Of a stretch of 45,267 nucleotides of DNA, positions 17,054-26,052 are shown piece after piece. Origin of the DNA: Acidimicrobiia bacterium (GTDB lineage Bacteria; Actinomycetota; Acidimicrobiia; Acidimicrobiales; SZUA-35); assembly GCA_003231975.1 (NCBI GenBank), contig QIKW01000265.1, positions 1 to 45,267 on the forward strand, given 5' to 3'. The notes below the pieces were generated by a model. It was not told where the DNA came from. It searched no databases and was given only the letters and a program-made list of their open reading frames with translations. How positions within the stretch are numbered: position 1 is the stretch's first letter; each line of letters opens with the position of its first letter. The translations under genes and the position numbers were made by a program.

Positions 17054-17921
17054 TTGGGGCGGTTAGGAAGACCGTTGGCCCTCCCTCGCTTTCGGCTCGG
17101 TCGACAACCTCGATTGTGGCTGAGCCGCCTGGCATGTGGACCTGAACCTCAGGCTCGACCAAGCCCCACTGACGGGCCGCCCAGGCTGCCGCGCAGGCGC
17201 CGGTGCCACAGGCTTGGGTCATTCCTGCGCCCCGCTCCCACACCACGAACCTGATGTTCGCGGGATCGGGAATGTCGATCAATTCGATGTTGACCCCATT
17301 GGGATAGTCGGCCTCAAGAACGGGGCCGAACACCCGCGGGTCATAAGACGCTGCTTCGTCAACCAAGGCAACCAGGTGGGGGTTTCCAATGCCAACGCCG
17401 GCCTGGCGTTCGACGACGATGCCGAGATCGGCCCAGCGTTCCGAGACCTGCGCCAGGGGCGTGGCCGGGCCCATGTCGACTCGAACCTTGGCCTGGTCGG
17501 ACCTTCGGTCCTTTGCCACATCGAGGCTGCGGATTCCGGCCTCGGTTCGGACGTCAAAGTGAGAGTCTTGGCCGGCGCCGGCGTTCATGGCAAGGGCCTG
17601 ACCCAAGCAGCGCAAGCCGTTGCCCGACACTTCTGGTTGGGACCCGTCGCTGTTCCACATGGTCATTCCCCAAAGATCGGGGGCCAATGGCTCGGCCATG
17701 ATCAAGCCGTCGGCGCCGATTCCCCGCCTGCGATCGCACCAGGCAATTGCGTCGGTGGCATGGAGGGCGCGCCAAGGAGCCAGCGCGATCAGGAAGTCGT
17801 TGCCAAGCCCATGGTGCTTGCTTGCGGTGATCTTGCCGCCGGTTCGTGATGGGCGCGAGCCAAACGATGAGGTTGCGGTTTCGGTCAAGACAGCCATTGT
17901 CGCATCATGGACCCTGTTCAC
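17019..17921 (-). CDS. dapF: Diaminopimelate epimerase
   Basis: The enzyme converts LL- to meso-diaminopimelate for lysine and peptidoglycan using two cysteines. Both are visible: GNGLRCLGQA near residue 104 and QACGTGACAAAW near 238. Further family features are HGLGNDF, GADGLI and the NPHLV pair (GIGNPHLVAL). Length from the GTG at 17921 is 300; an ATG at 17897 would give 292 and avoid overlap with miaA. The family typically has 270-300. It lies between miaA and hflX with short overlaps on both sides. Confidence 0.95.
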   Translation of the reverse strand: MNRVHDATMAVLTETATSSFGSRPSRTGGKITASKHHGLGNDFLIALAPWRALHATDAIAWCDRRRGIGADGLIMAEPLAPDLWGMTMWNSDGSQPEVSGNGLRCLGQALAMNAGAGQDSHFDVRTEAGIRSLDVAKDRRSDQAKVRVDMGPATPLAQVSERWADLGIVVERQAGVGIGNPHLVALVDEAASYDPRVFGPVLEADYPNGVNIELIDIPDPANIRFVVWERGAGMTQACGTGACAAAWAARQWGLVEPEVQVHMPGGSATIEVVDRAESEGGPTVFLTAPSVYVGTVILDG

Positions 17922-18828
17922 ACCACCAGGTTTCGATTCGGTCTACCAAATCTGGGGCCAGCGCCGGAAACCAGTGGATTCTTGGGTCTCGGCGAAACCA
18001 GCGCTGTTGGCGTCTGGCGAAGCGGTAGGTTCTGTGTTTGGCGGCCTCCAGGGCTTCTGCAAGTGTTGACTCACCGTCGAGGTGGGCCAGGAGTTCCTTG
18101 TAGCCGAGGGCCTGGGCCGCGCTGCGAGACAACTGGTTTGCCGCCCGCAGCGCTCGCACCTCGTCAAGGAATCCGTCCTTGACTTGTTGGTCGTATCTGG
18201 CATCGATTCTGGCATCCATTTTGTCCCTCTCGATATGAAGCCCAACCATCGCAAATCTCGTTGGCGGGTAGGCGTCGATCCCGGGCCCGAAAGACGAAAA
18301 CGGCTGGCCAGAACCAATGCAAACCTCAAGGGCGCGGATGATCCTGCGCCGATTTGTTGGCTCCATTCGGTTGGCGGCCACGGGGTCCAACTCGCGCAAA
18401 CGAGCCCACAGGTTGGCCGTTTCGGTCACGTTGTCTGGCGTTGCCTCCAGGTCGGCTCTGACAGTTTCGAACCGGCCAGGCATGGTGAGATCGTCCACAA
18501 CTACCTGCACGTATAGGCCGCTGCCGCCGACCATCACCGGGTTGCCTCCGCGGCTTTCAACCTTGGCTATGGCCGTGACCGCATCGTGCTTGAAGCGGCT
18601 GACGGTGTAGTTGTCGGTTGAGTCGGCAACGTCGAGCACGTGATGGGGCACAGCTGCCTGGTCAGCAGCTGTTGGTTTGGCGGTTCCGATGTCCATCCCC
18701 CGGTAGACCGCCATTGCATCGGCTGAGACGAGTTCTGCGCCGGGCACTCGTTTGGCCAAGGCCAGCGCCACCGAAGACTTCCCGCTGGCCGTTGGGCCAA
18801 CAATCACAAGGGGACAACCGGGCTTCAC
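17905..18828 (-). CDS. miaA: tRNA dimethylallyltransferase MiaA
   Basis: MiaA transfers a dimethylallyl group to adenosine 37 of tRNAs that read UNN codons. It has the P-loop GPTASGKS (residues 11-18), the DAMAVYRGMDIGTAKP stretch, VMVGGSGLYVQ near 98, and the RRIIRALEV motif near 160. 307 residues is full length. The start is GTG directly after the TAA stop of the upstream hydrolase gene (TAAGTG), which suggests coupled translation. The product is the substrate of MiaB, encoded 5 kb upstream on the same strand. Confidence 0.97.
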   Translation of the reverse strand: MKPGCPLVIVGPTASGKSSVALALAKRVPGAELVSADAMAVYRGMDIGTAKPTAADQAAVPHHVLDVADSTDNYTVSRFKHDAVTAIAKVESRGGNPVMVGGSGLYVQVVVDDLTMPGRFETVRADLEATPDNVTETANLWARLRELDPVAANRMEPTNRRRIIRALEVCIGSGQPFSSFGPGIDAYPPTRFAMVGLHIERDKMDARIDARYDQQVKDGFLDEVRALRAANQLSRSAAQALGYKELLAHLDGESTLAEALEAAKHRTYRFARRQQRWFRRDPRIHWFPALAPDLVDRIETWWCEQGP

Positions 18829-19620
18829 TTAGAAGAGTCTGTCACGCGCCACCCTTGATACCAGGCTCAGGAGGGCTCCGGTTACGACGAACGGGTCGTC
18901 AACCATCAGAAGATGCTCGCCTTCCAGTCTTGACACGGCCCAACCTTCAGCCTTTGCCTGGTCATATGAGGGCTCGTACATTTCGCCGAACGCGAGGAAA
19001 GCAAGGCCAACGTCGCCTGGGAGTTTCGGAGCTGGGATTGGTTGGTCAAACACTGCTCGGGGCACAGGCCTGGCTTCGGTCAGAACCCGTTCCCTGGCGG
19101 CGTCATCTGGCAGCATGTCTTCAATCATTGGTCCCCACCAGCGGTGCCAGGGAGGCAGGTGCCCGTCTGGTCGCACCAGGGAGTCAAGGGTGTCCATAAA
19201 CGGAGAGTCTCGTTCGGTTGGGGCCGATCCGTCGTCGGGGAACCTGCCATTTACCAGGATCATCGCCGCCACGTCGTGGCCTTGAGAAAGCAGCCGGTCT
19301 ACAACCATTGGCTGGCGTGGGCAGGAGGCAGAGTGGCCAACCACCACGATCGGCATATCAAGATCGGCTGGGACCGCAGCTAGCGCGCCGTCAAGCCAGG
19401 GCGTTATGTGATCAGTATCTCGCGGGCTGCTTCGAACTGGTGCGGGCACCACTGTTTCCTGCCCCAGTCGCTCCAGCATGTTGGCCACCCCTCGCCAGCA
19501 CTCGGGGCCGAGGAGGAAGCTTGGTAACAGCACCCAGAATCTCGGTTCGAGTGCATGGTCAACAAGAGGATCGGCCCTGAGCGCTGCTTGCGGGCTGTGC
19601 GCCTTACTTTGTTGATCCAC
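18829..19620 (-). CDS. Alpha/beta hydrolase family protein
   Basis: A 263-residue alpha/beta hydrolase. VVVGHSASCPRQ contains the nucleophile serine in a GHSAS elbow and EGEHLLM near the C-terminus supplies the likely catalytic histidine. The start is GTG at 19620 with GGGAGG four bases upstream; the frame is open further upstream but that site decides it. It sits at the head of the miaA-dapF-hflX-dapC run, its stop touching the miaA start, so it is probably expressed with them. Substrate unknown. In M. tuberculosis the same spot next to miaA also holds proteins of uncertain function. Confidence 0.75.
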   Translation of the reverse strand: MDQQSKAHSPQAALRADPLVDHALEPRFWVLLPSFLLGPECWRGVANMLERLGQETVVPAPVRSSPRDTDHITPWLDGALAAVPADLDMPIVVVGHSASCPRQPMVVDRLLSQGHDVAAMILVNGRFPDDGSAPTERDSPFMDTLDSLVRPDGHLPPWHRWWGPMIEDMLPDDAARERVLTEARPVPRAVFDQPIPAPKLPGDVGLAFLAFGEMYEPSYDQAKAEGWAVSRLEGEHLLMVDDPFVVTGALLSLVSRVARDRLF

Positions 19621-19697
19621 GTCGCCTCCCTGCGTGACCTGGACTAGCCACGCCCGCGTGACCCTAGTCACACAGCACCGAACTATGAAATCGAGAG

Positions 19698-21002
19698 TCA
19701 GCCTGCTTCAGAGTGGGTTACCGGCTCTTCGCCCATCCATTCCCGCAAGGTGTTCTTTAGCTTGGTCTGCTGGATGAAGAGATCCTGCTCTGGCGGTAGC
19801 TCGCCTGCGGCCTGCGGCGCCTTGAGGTAGAAGCTGAGCCACTCTTGAACCCCGCTTTGCCCGGCCCGCGAGGCGAGGTCCATGAACAGTGCCAGGTCAA
19901 GAACGATTGGAGCGGCCAAGATGGAGTCTCGGCACAAGAAGTCGACCTTGATCTGCATCGGGTAGCCCATCCAGCCAAAGATGTCGATGGCGTCCCACCC
20001 TTCCTTGTTGTCTCCACGCGGCGGGTAGTAGTTGATGCGAACAACATGGTCGATGTTCCCGTAAAGATCTGGGTAGGTGTCTGGCTGGAGGATGGTGTGG
20101 AGCACCCCAAGTTTGGACTCTTCCTTGGTCTTAAAGTTCTCGGGTGCGTCAAGCACCTCGCCGTCGCGGTTGCCGAGAATGTTGGTTGAGAACCAGCCAC
20201 GGAGGCCAAGCATGCGGGCTTTGAGCCCGGGCGCAATGAGCGTTTTCATCAACGTTTGGCCCGTCTTGAAGTCCTTGCCTGCAATTGGCACGCCCAACTT
20301 CTCAGACAGCTGGATCATGCAGGCCAGGTCGGTCGACAGGTTCGGCGCGCCGTTGGCGAAGGGGACTCCGGACTGAAGGGCGGCGTACACATAGATCTGA
20401 CTTGGCGAAATGTTGTCATCGTTTGCCTTCATGCCGGCTTCGAATGCCTCAATCGATTCGTGAACCTCAGATGGTTGCTGGTAGGCCTCGGTTGAGCCGC
20501 ACCACACCATCACCATGCGGTCGCAGTTGTTCTCAACCCTGAACTTCTCTATGTCAGCCATAAGGGCCATGGCCTGGTCCCACTTGTTGGTTTCGCTCTT
20601 CACCCGGGTGCCGTCAAGCCTGCTAACCCAGATGGGATCAAAAACGGCGTCCATAGCGATGATGCCTTCCATTTCGGCTGAGACGGCTGCGATGTCTTTC
20701 TCCTCGAGGACGCCACAGGCGCGAGCGGCCTCAAGAGCGTTGGCCGAGATGGGGTCCCACCCACCAAATACCAGGTCGTCCAACTTTGCCAACGGGGCGA
20801 AGTCTCTGATTAGGGGGCTGCGGCCCTGTTCGCGCTTGCCAAGCCTGATGTGGGCCATCTGGCTGACAGAGCCAAGTGGTGGCTTGCCTGTAGCTCGGGC
20901 TTGGAGCACCCCGGCGATGAAGGTGGAAGATACGGCGCCAAGGCCAGGCGTCAGCACGCCCAGTTTGCCATTGGCGGGCGCGATGTCAAGAGGTTCGGGC
21001 AT
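19698..21002 (-). CDS. ino1: myo-Inositol-1-phosphate synthase
   Basis: An NAD-dependent enzyme making inositol 1-phosphate from glucose 6-phosphate, the precursor of phosphatidylinositol and mycothiol in actinobacteria. The 434-residue protein shows the Rossmann start GVLTPGLGAVSST, VFGGWDPIS near 78, NGAPNLSTDLACM near 218, AGKDFKTGQTLMKT near 240 (conserved lysine) and LRGWFSTNILGN near 267. No Shine-Dalgarno sequence precedes the ATG. A possible promoter (TTGTCA, then TTATCT after about 18 bp) would place the transcript start almost at the ATG, so leaderless translation is possible. It is divergent from a LysR-type gene across 57 bases. Confidence 0.92.
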   Translation of the reverse strand: MPEPLDIAPANGKLGVLTPGLGAVSSTFIAGVLQARATGKPPLGSVSQMAHIRLGKREQGRSPLIRDFAPLAKLDDLVFGGWDPISANALEAARACGVLEEKDIAAVSAEMEGIIAMDAVFDPIWVSRLDGTRVKSETNKWDQAMALMADIEKFRVENNCDRMVMVWCGSTEAYQQPSEVHESIEAFEAGMKANDDNISPSQIYVYAALQSGVPFANGAPNLSTDLACMIQLSEKLGVPIAGKDFKTGQTLMKTLIAPGLKARMLGLRGWFSTNILGNRDGEVLDAPENFKTKEESKLGVLHTILQPDTYPDLYGNIDHVVRINYYPPRGDNKEGWDAIDIFGWMGYPMQIKVDFLCRDSILAAPIVLDLALFMDLASRAGQSGVQEWLSFYLKAPQAAGELPPEQDLFIQQTKLKNTLREWMGEEPVTHSEAG

Positions 21003-21059
21003 GAGGAAAAGATAAGAGGGAAAGCCTCAAGGTTGACAACAGATTAGAAAGGCTTAACA
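21003..21059. promoter_or_regulatory. Shared ino1/LysR regulatory region
   Basis: The 57-base divergent gap holds an inverted repeat AAGCCT (21022-21027) / AGGCTT (21050-21055) and a TTGACA (21033-21038) that can serve either strand as -35-like sequence. LysR-type regulators commonly bind such sites between themselves and a divergent target. The assignment is inference. Confidence 0.4.
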
Positions 21060-21941
21060 ATGCGGTGGATGCGAGAGCCGCTATTGCAGATCACAACCCA
21101 ACAGCTCGACTATCTGGTGGCGGTGTCGCGCTCTCCCACTTGGGCTGCTGCTGCTGAAGAGCTTGGAGTGACGCCGTCTGCGCTCAGCCAGGGCTTGGCC
21201 GAGCTTGAACGCCGGGTTGGGGTGCCCCTGTTCCGAAGGGTTGGGAGGCGGCGAGAGGTGGAGCCCGCGGCAGCCGAGGTGGTGGCCTACGCCGAGCGGG
21301 TAATAGCCCAAACCAGGGATCTCGGGCGGTGGGCGGCTGCGAACCGTGAGGGAGCTAGCGGAAATCTGCGGGTTGGCATGATCGACTTGGCGGCCGTGCA
21401 TCACTACCCAGCGGCGATGGATGCGTTTCGGGCCCAGCGCCCAGAGATGCAGCTTCATCTGGTCGTTGCCCCATCGACTGAGCTTCTGAGGCTGCTTGCC
21501 GATTCTGAGATTGCATTGGCGGTTGTGGTTGAGCCACCGGCCGACCTACCAGGAGTACAATTGACCCCTCTTATTGCAGAGCCTCTGTCGGTCTATGCCC
21601 CTCCTGGGGCTGGCGGCCCTCCCAAGCAGTGGGGCCCGTGGGTTAGCTTTCCGGAAACATCTCACACCCGCCACCACATCGCCCGGGCGCTGGCCGAAAT
21701 TGGATCGAGCTTCGAGGTGATCGGCCAATCTCACCAACCCGAGGTGCTTCGGCGGATGGTCCAGCTGGGAATGGGCTGGACGGTGCTGCCCCGAATTCAA
21801 GCCGAGAGTGAGCCAATGCCCCTCACCGCAATACGGAGGCAGCCGTTGGTTCGACGAAGGCTGGTTCTGGCCAGAAGAGTGGACTCGCCTGCCGACCCCG
21901 CCGCCGACGCCCTGACGGCTCTGATCTCAGCCAGCAGCTAG
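21060..21941 (+). CDS. LysR-type transcriptional regulator
   Basis: A 293-residue LysR family regulator. The N-terminal helix-turn-helix runs from ITTQQLDYLVAV through WAAAAEELGVTPSALSQGLAELERRVGVPLFRR. The effector domain begins near residue 100 (GNLRVGMIDLAAVHHYPAAM). I report the ATG at 21060, but a TTG at 21084 just before QITTQQLDYL has a GAGAG eight bases upstream and gives a more standard N-terminus. It is divergent from ino1 and adjacent to azlCD; either could be its target. Effector unknown. Confidence 0.88.
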   Translation: MRWMREPLLQITTQQLDYLVAVSRSPTWAAAAEELGVTPSALSQGLAELERRVGVPLFRRVGRRREVEPAAAEVVAYAERVIAQTRDLGRWAAANREGASGNLRVGMIDLAAVHHYPAAMDAFRAQRPEMQLHLVVAPSTELLRLLADSEIALAVVVEPPADLPGVQLTPLIAEPLSVYAPPGAGGPPKQWGPWVSFPETSHTRHHIARALAEIGSSFEVIGQSHQPEVLRRMVQLGMGWTVLPRIQAESEPMPLTAIRRQPLVRRRLVLARRVDSPADPAADALTALISASS

Positions 21942-21957
21942 CGATGGCTTGGTTCAA

Positions 21958-22278
21958 CTAGCTCAGCCAAAGCGCCAGCCAGAAGGCTGCCATTCCGGCG
22001 GCAAGGGTTATTAGCAAGTTGCGGGTTCGGTAGGCAACAGGAATTGCGACAACCAGGCCTGCCACTTCGGCCACAGTGATTCCTCTGTTGGCCGCGCCGG
22101 GATCGGCAATCAGGGTTACCACCAGTGCCGAAAGCACCGCGGCTCCAACGTTGCGCAACAGCCTGACGGCCGCCGCTGGCAGTTCCCGATCGGCAAGCAC
22201 GAGGATGGGCCCGGCCCGCATGGCATAGGTGGCCCCACCAAGCACGAACACAACCCCGAACCACGAAACGGCGCTCAC
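21958..22278 (-). CDS. Branched-chain amino acid exporter small subunit, AzlD family
   Basis: A 106-residue integral membrane protein with four hydrophobic segments. The first region is WFGVVFVLGGATYAMRAGPI, and the C-terminal helix is ITLAAGMAAFWLALWL. AzlD proteins work with AzlC in exporting branched-chain amino acids or analogues. It overlaps azlC by four bases (ATGA). Substrate not determined. Confidence 0.85.
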   Translation of the reverse strand: MSAVSWFGVVFVLGGATYAMRAGPILVLADRELPAAAVRLLRNVGAAVLSALVVTLIADPGAANRGITVAEVAGLVVAIPVAYRTRNLLITLAAGMAAFWLALWLS

Positions 22279-22970
22279 TTCGCGTCATTTCCCGTCCGGT
22301 CAGCGAGGAAGCCTGCAACTACTCCGCAAAGGGCGCCTACCAACAGCCCGGCCCGGTTCGGTAGCCCTATGGCAAGGAACGACGCCGTTGCCCCAACCAC
22401 TGCTGCCACAACCGCAGGCCTTCGGTCCAACCCAAACACAACTAGGCCCACAAACATCACCGCCGGGGCATAACCCAGTTGCCAAGCAGCGGGGACAACC
22501 GATCCAACTGCCAAGCCTGCCGCAAGCGAGACGTGCCAGCCAGTGAAGAACACCGCGCTTACCACCAGGTAGTAGCGCCGGAACTGGGCTGGGCTGTCCG
22601 CTGAATGCGGCGCAGTGAGAGCAAAGACCTGATCCAACAAGAAGAACGGTCCGAACCAGCGAAACCAGCGAGGTTGATCTTTGAATGCAGGCGAGAGGGC
22701 CGCTGAGTACATGATGTGGCGTGCGTTGATAACGATCACCGCAGACATCACGGCCCAAATCGATGCAGTGCCAGCAAGGGTGAGCAGGGCAAGCTGGGCG
22801 GCTCCCGCCATCAGGGCAGGCGACGAGAACATGCCAGCTCCGGCTGGAATTACAGACTGGCGAATGGCAACCCCGACCACGAGCGCGAAAGGAATTGCAG
22901 GCAGAAACAGGGGCACCGCGTCGGCCAGCGCCTGCCGGCTCACTTGGGGCAGGTCTGTGGTTGCCGTCAC
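22275..22970 (-). CDS. Branched-chain amino acid exporter large subunit, AzlC family
   Basis: A 231-residue membrane protein with the AzlC signatures GAAQLALLTLAG and NARHIMYSAALSP, and about seven hydrophobic segments. The start is GTG at 22970, whose GTGA overlaps the stop of the upstream methyltransferase gene; the frame is open further upstream but that part lies within the methyltransferase gene. AzlC and AzlD form an efflux pair. The order methyltransferase-azlC-azlD with four-base overlaps indicates one operon. Confidence 0.86.
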   Translation of the reverse strand: MTATTDLPQVSRQALADAVPLFLPAIPFALVVGVAIRQSVIPAGAGMFSSPALMAGAAQLALLTLAGTASIWAVMSAVIVINARHIMYSAALSPAFKDQPRWFRWFGPFFLLDQVFALTAPHSADSPAQFRRYYLVVSAVFFTGWHVSLAAGLAVGSVVPAAWQLGYAPAVMFVGLVVFGLDRRPAVVAAVVGATASFLAIGLPNRAGLLVGALCGVVAGFLADRTGNDAK

Positions 22971-23776
22971 AGGGAGCAAAGCAGTTCGCCGTGAACCACC
23001 GCAAACCAGCTGTGTGAATTCCGGGCCCACTGGCGCCAGCAATCAGCAATGTCTGCCATCTCATCCCTGGTGGCCAGGCCGTACTGCACGGCCTGATCGC
23101 CGAAGGCGGACGACACACATCGTTCGGCCCAGGTGGACGCCCACCAGCCTCTCATTTCAGGAGTGGCGAACAGCCACGTCTCAACCGAAGGGGTGACAGA
23201 GCTCAGCTCGGCCTCCGCAGCCCAGGCCAACATATGCCGGGCTGCGTCTGGTTCGGCATCGTTGCGGTAAGCAACCTTGCGGTAGATTTCTCGCCACCGA
23301 TCCATACGTTCGTCAGCGCCGGACCAGAACATTCCTCCGTAGTCTGCGTCACGAACAGCTACCACTCCCCCGGGCCGACACACTCTCTTCATCTCCCGAA
23401 GGGCGGCAACCGGGTCCGACAGGTGTTGAAGCACCTGATGGGCATGCACAACGTCGAAGCTGGCGTCTTCGAACTTGAGGCTGTAGGTGTCGCCAACCTC
23501 GAAAGAAATGTTCGTGGCCCCTACCGCGGCTTGGTTGGCGGTTGCGGCTTCAACCGCAGCCTCACCACTGTCGATCGCAACCACGTGCGCCACCAGTGCG
23601 GCCAGGTCAAGCGAGATGGTTCCGGGGCCACAGCCAACATCTAGCAGCCGCTGGCCGGGAAGGAGATGCGCCAGGAGGTAACCAGCAGAATTCTTGGCGG
23701 TGCGCCACGAGTGCGAAGCTAGAACGCTGCTGTGGTGGCCATGGGTGTAGGTGTCGGTTGGTGAGATCTCCTTCAT
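22967..23776 (-). CDS. Class I SAM-dependent methyltransferase
   Basis: A 269-residue methyltransferase with the SAM-binding motif LLDVGCGPGTI (residues 44-54), an acidic residue at the end of beta 2 (VAIDSGE), and post-motif FDVVHAHQVLQHLSDP. The C-terminal third is tryptophan-rich (MRGWWASTWAE, WRQWARNSHSW). This matches the Methyltransf_11/UbiE-like group, which acts on small molecules, but the substrate is unknown. It is the first gene of a tight cluster with azlC and azlD. Confidence 0.85.
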   Translation of the reverse strand: MKEISPTDTYTHGHHSSVLASHSWRTAKNSAGYLLAHLLPGQRLLDVGCGPGTISLDLAALVAHVVAIDSGEAAVEAATANQAAVGATNISFEVGDTYSLKFEDASFDVVHAHQVLQHLSDPVAALREMKRVCRPGGVVAVRDADYGGMFWSGADERMDRWREIYRKVAYRNDAEPDAARHMLAWAAEAELSSVTPSVETWLFATPEMRGWWASTWAERCVSSAFGDQAVQYGLATRDEMADIADCWRQWARNSHSWFAVVHGELLCSL

Positions 23777-23880
23777 GGCCGCAGCATTGCAGAACCAAGG
23801 CCAAACTCCGAGCGAATTTCGGCCACTCAGGCCAGTTCTTCTGAATTGTGGCTACAGCCTGGCAGGAGGCGCTGCCGCCC

Positions 23881-25296
23881 CTACGCGTTCAACAAGGGGA
23901 TCTGAGTTTTGTGTTTGGCCCTGCCGGTTACCTCAACCAGTTCACCCCGCAGGTACTGGTGGGCCGCTTCTGTGATGCGAACGTTCACGAACGTTCCTGG
24001 TTTAAGCGGCGATGAGGCAAAGTGCACCAGCTTGTTCTGGGCGGTGCGGGCGCTGAGCACGGCTGGATCTTTCTTGGACGGGCCTTCAACAATTGACTCC
24101 TCAACATTGCCGATCCGGGCCCGGTGTTTGGCCAGGGCGGAGCGTTCTATGACGGTACGAAGCCGGGCGTAGCGATCTTTCACTTCCTCAGGATCACAGA
24201 ACTGATCTTGCATTTCTGCTGCCTCGGTGCCGGGTCGGGGCGAGAACACAAAGGTGTAGGCACTGTCGAACTCTGAAGCGGCTGCCACTTCAAGTGTCTG
24301 GGTGAAGTCGTCCTCGGTTTCACCGGGAAAACCAACGATGATGTCGGTGGACACCGCCAGATCGGGAATCGTTGCCCTGGCATCAGACAGCCTTTCCTGG
24401 TACCGGTTGGCGGTGTAGCCGCGATGCATGGCCTTGAGAATCCGGTCAGACCCAGACTGGAGCGGAAAGTGAAGGTGGGGCACAACGGCTGGGGTTTCCG
24501 CCATTGCCGCGAACACATCGGGGGTCATGTCCTTTGGGTGCGGGCTGGTGAAGCGGACCCGCCGGATTCCGTCAACAGCACCAACCGAGCGGAGCAGATC
24601 AGCAAACATCGGCCTGAGCCGCACATCGTTCCCGGCCTTGCGGGCAGCAATTGCCAGATCCCGACCGTAGGAGTTCACGTTCTGGCCAAGAAGGGTGACC
24701 TCAACCACACCCTCGGCTGCCAGACGGCCAGCCTCGTCAACGAGCTCGCTTACCGGGCGGCTTATCTCGACGCCACGAACCGAGGGGACGATGCAGAAGG
24801 CGCAGCTGTTGTTGCAGCCGATCTGAATGGTGAGCCACGCCGAATAGGCGCTTCGTCGCTTGGCTGGCAGAGCGGAGGGGAACGCGGCGGCATCTTCGAT
24901 TGATGCTTCCTCCCATATTTCAGTGAGTGGACCGTTGGCTCTGGCTTTGGCCATCAGCTCGGTGGCCCGGTGCACATTGTGGGTGCCAAAAACCAGATCT
25001 ACATGGCCTGCTCTTTCTTGGATGAGCGTGCGATCCTTTTGGGCCAGGCAGCCAGCAACCACGATTTGCAGGTTGGGGTTGTGCTGTTCCTTCGTGACCT
25101 TCAGATTGCCAAGCGCTCCGTAGAGTTTGTTGTCGGCGTTTTCCCTGATGCAGCAGGTGTTGAGCACAACAACGTCGGCAGCCGCCTCGTCGGTCGTTGC
25201 CTCATAACCGTCGGCTTCAAGCATGCCGGCGATGCGTTCCGAGTCGTGCTCGTTCATCTGGCACCCGTAGGTGCGGATCACGTACTGCTTGGTCAC
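23881..25296 (-). CDS. miaB: tRNA-2-methylthio-N6-isopentenyladenosine synthase MiaB
   Basis: MiaB is a radical-SAM enzyme adding a methylthio group to i6A37 in tRNA, the step after MiaA. The 471-residue protein has the N-terminal UPF0004 domain with three cysteines (TYGCQMN, NTCCIREN, VAGCLAQK), the radical-SAM site GCNNSCAFCIVP near residue 160, the HFPLQSGSDRILKAM stretch near 275, and a C-terminal TRAM domain. It starts with GTG. In other actinobacteria miaB lies close to recA; here six genes separate them. Confidence 0.96.
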   Translation of the reverse strand: MTKQYVIRTYGCQMNEHDSERIAGMLEADGYEATTDEAAADVVVLNTCCIRENADNKLYGALGNLKVTKEQHNPNLQIVVAGCLAQKDRTLIQERAGHVDLVFGTHNVHRATELMAKARANGPLTEIWEEASIEDAAAFPSALPAKRRSAYSAWLTIQIGCNNSCAFCIVPSVRGVEISRPVSELVDEAGRLAAEGVVEVTLLGQNVNSYGRDLAIAARKAGNDVRLRPMFADLLRSVGAVDGIRRVRFTSPHPKDMTPDVFAAMAETPAVVPHLHFPLQSGSDRILKAMHRGYTANRYQERLSDARATIPDLAVSTDIIVGFPGETEDDFTQTLEVAAASEFDSAYTFVFSPRPGTEAAEMQDQFCDPEEVKDRYARLRTVIERSALAKHRARIGNVEESIVEGPSKKDPAVLSARTAQNKLVHFASSPLKPGTFVNVRITEAAHQYLRGELVEVTGRAKHKTQIPLLNA

Positions 25297-25325
25297 AGCT
25301 CCCAGGCTACAGCCACCAAAACGGG

Positions 25326-26018
25326 CTACCCAAGGCGGGCCGCGGCCGCGGTGTCTGCAATGATCAGTGAGCGTCGGGGCGACAGTAATGCCGAGGGCAG
25401 CTCTGGATTGCCCCGAACCAGGCCCTCCAGCGCGTCGGCCTTGTCTTCTCCACCGATCAGCCAGACCACTCGGCGAGCTCTTTCGATGAGAGGACGGGTG
25501 AACGTGAGCCGCCTGGTTCCCTGATACTCCCCTGTCAGGGCAACCAGCAGCTCGGTTTCAGTCAGTACATCGTCACCGGGAACAAGCGAGGCCGTGTGAC
25601 CGTCTCCTCCGAGGCCCAGGTGCACTATGTCGATCTCGGGAGGGGCCCCTGCGACTCCTTCGAGGCGGTTGACAAACCCGGCAATGCCTGACGGGCTGGG
25701 ATCGGCTACGGGAAGCGGCAACCAAGAGGCCGCCAACCCGGCAAAAGCCTCTTGTTGCAGAACCAGGTTGCGCTGAGGCGAGCCCTCCGGGGCCACCCTC
25801 TCGTCAACCTGGGTGATCACCAGGTTGGACCATGGCAGATCTCGAGAAGCCAACTCGGCGAAAGCCGGGCCAGGGGTGCTGCCCCCGCTTAGAGCCAGCA
25901 CACACTTGCCCCGAAGCTCAACGGCGGAAGAGATTGCGCCTGCCAGAACATCGGCGGCGCGCAAAGCCCAGCGGGCCTGGTCGACAATTTCGACTGAGTG
26001 AAGGGCGGCTTGGTTCAT
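25326..26018 (-). CDS. pgl: 6-phosphogluconolactonase
   Basis: The enzyme hydrolyses 6-phosphogluconolactone, step two of the oxidative pentose phosphate pathway. The 230-residue protein (DevB/Pgl type) has LALSGGSTPGPAF near residue 41, VDERVAPEG near 70 and LGLGGDGHTASL near 134. It is the last gene of the gnd-zwf-ROK kinase-pgl run, 34 bases after the kinase stop. Confidence 0.92.
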   Translation of the reverse strand: MNQAALHSVEIVDQARWALRAADVLAGAISSAVELRGKCVLALSGGSTPGPAFAELASRDLPWSNLVITQVDERVAPEGSPQRNLVLQQEAFAGLAASWLPLPVADPSPSGIAGFVNRLEGVAGAPPEIDIVHLGLGGDGHTASLVPGDDVLTETELLVALTGEYQGTRRLTFTRPLIERARRVVWLIGGEDKADALEGLVRGNPELPSALLSPRRSLIIADTAAAARLG

Positions 26019-26052
26019 TTGTCTTCAGTTTGGACCATGGGGCGGAACGGCT

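Noticed and set aside
23984-24010. CGAACGTTC-containing inverted sequence as a LexA operator
   Set aside because: It lies inside the miaB coding sequence and does not have the CGAAC-N4-GTTCG spacing at a promoter.
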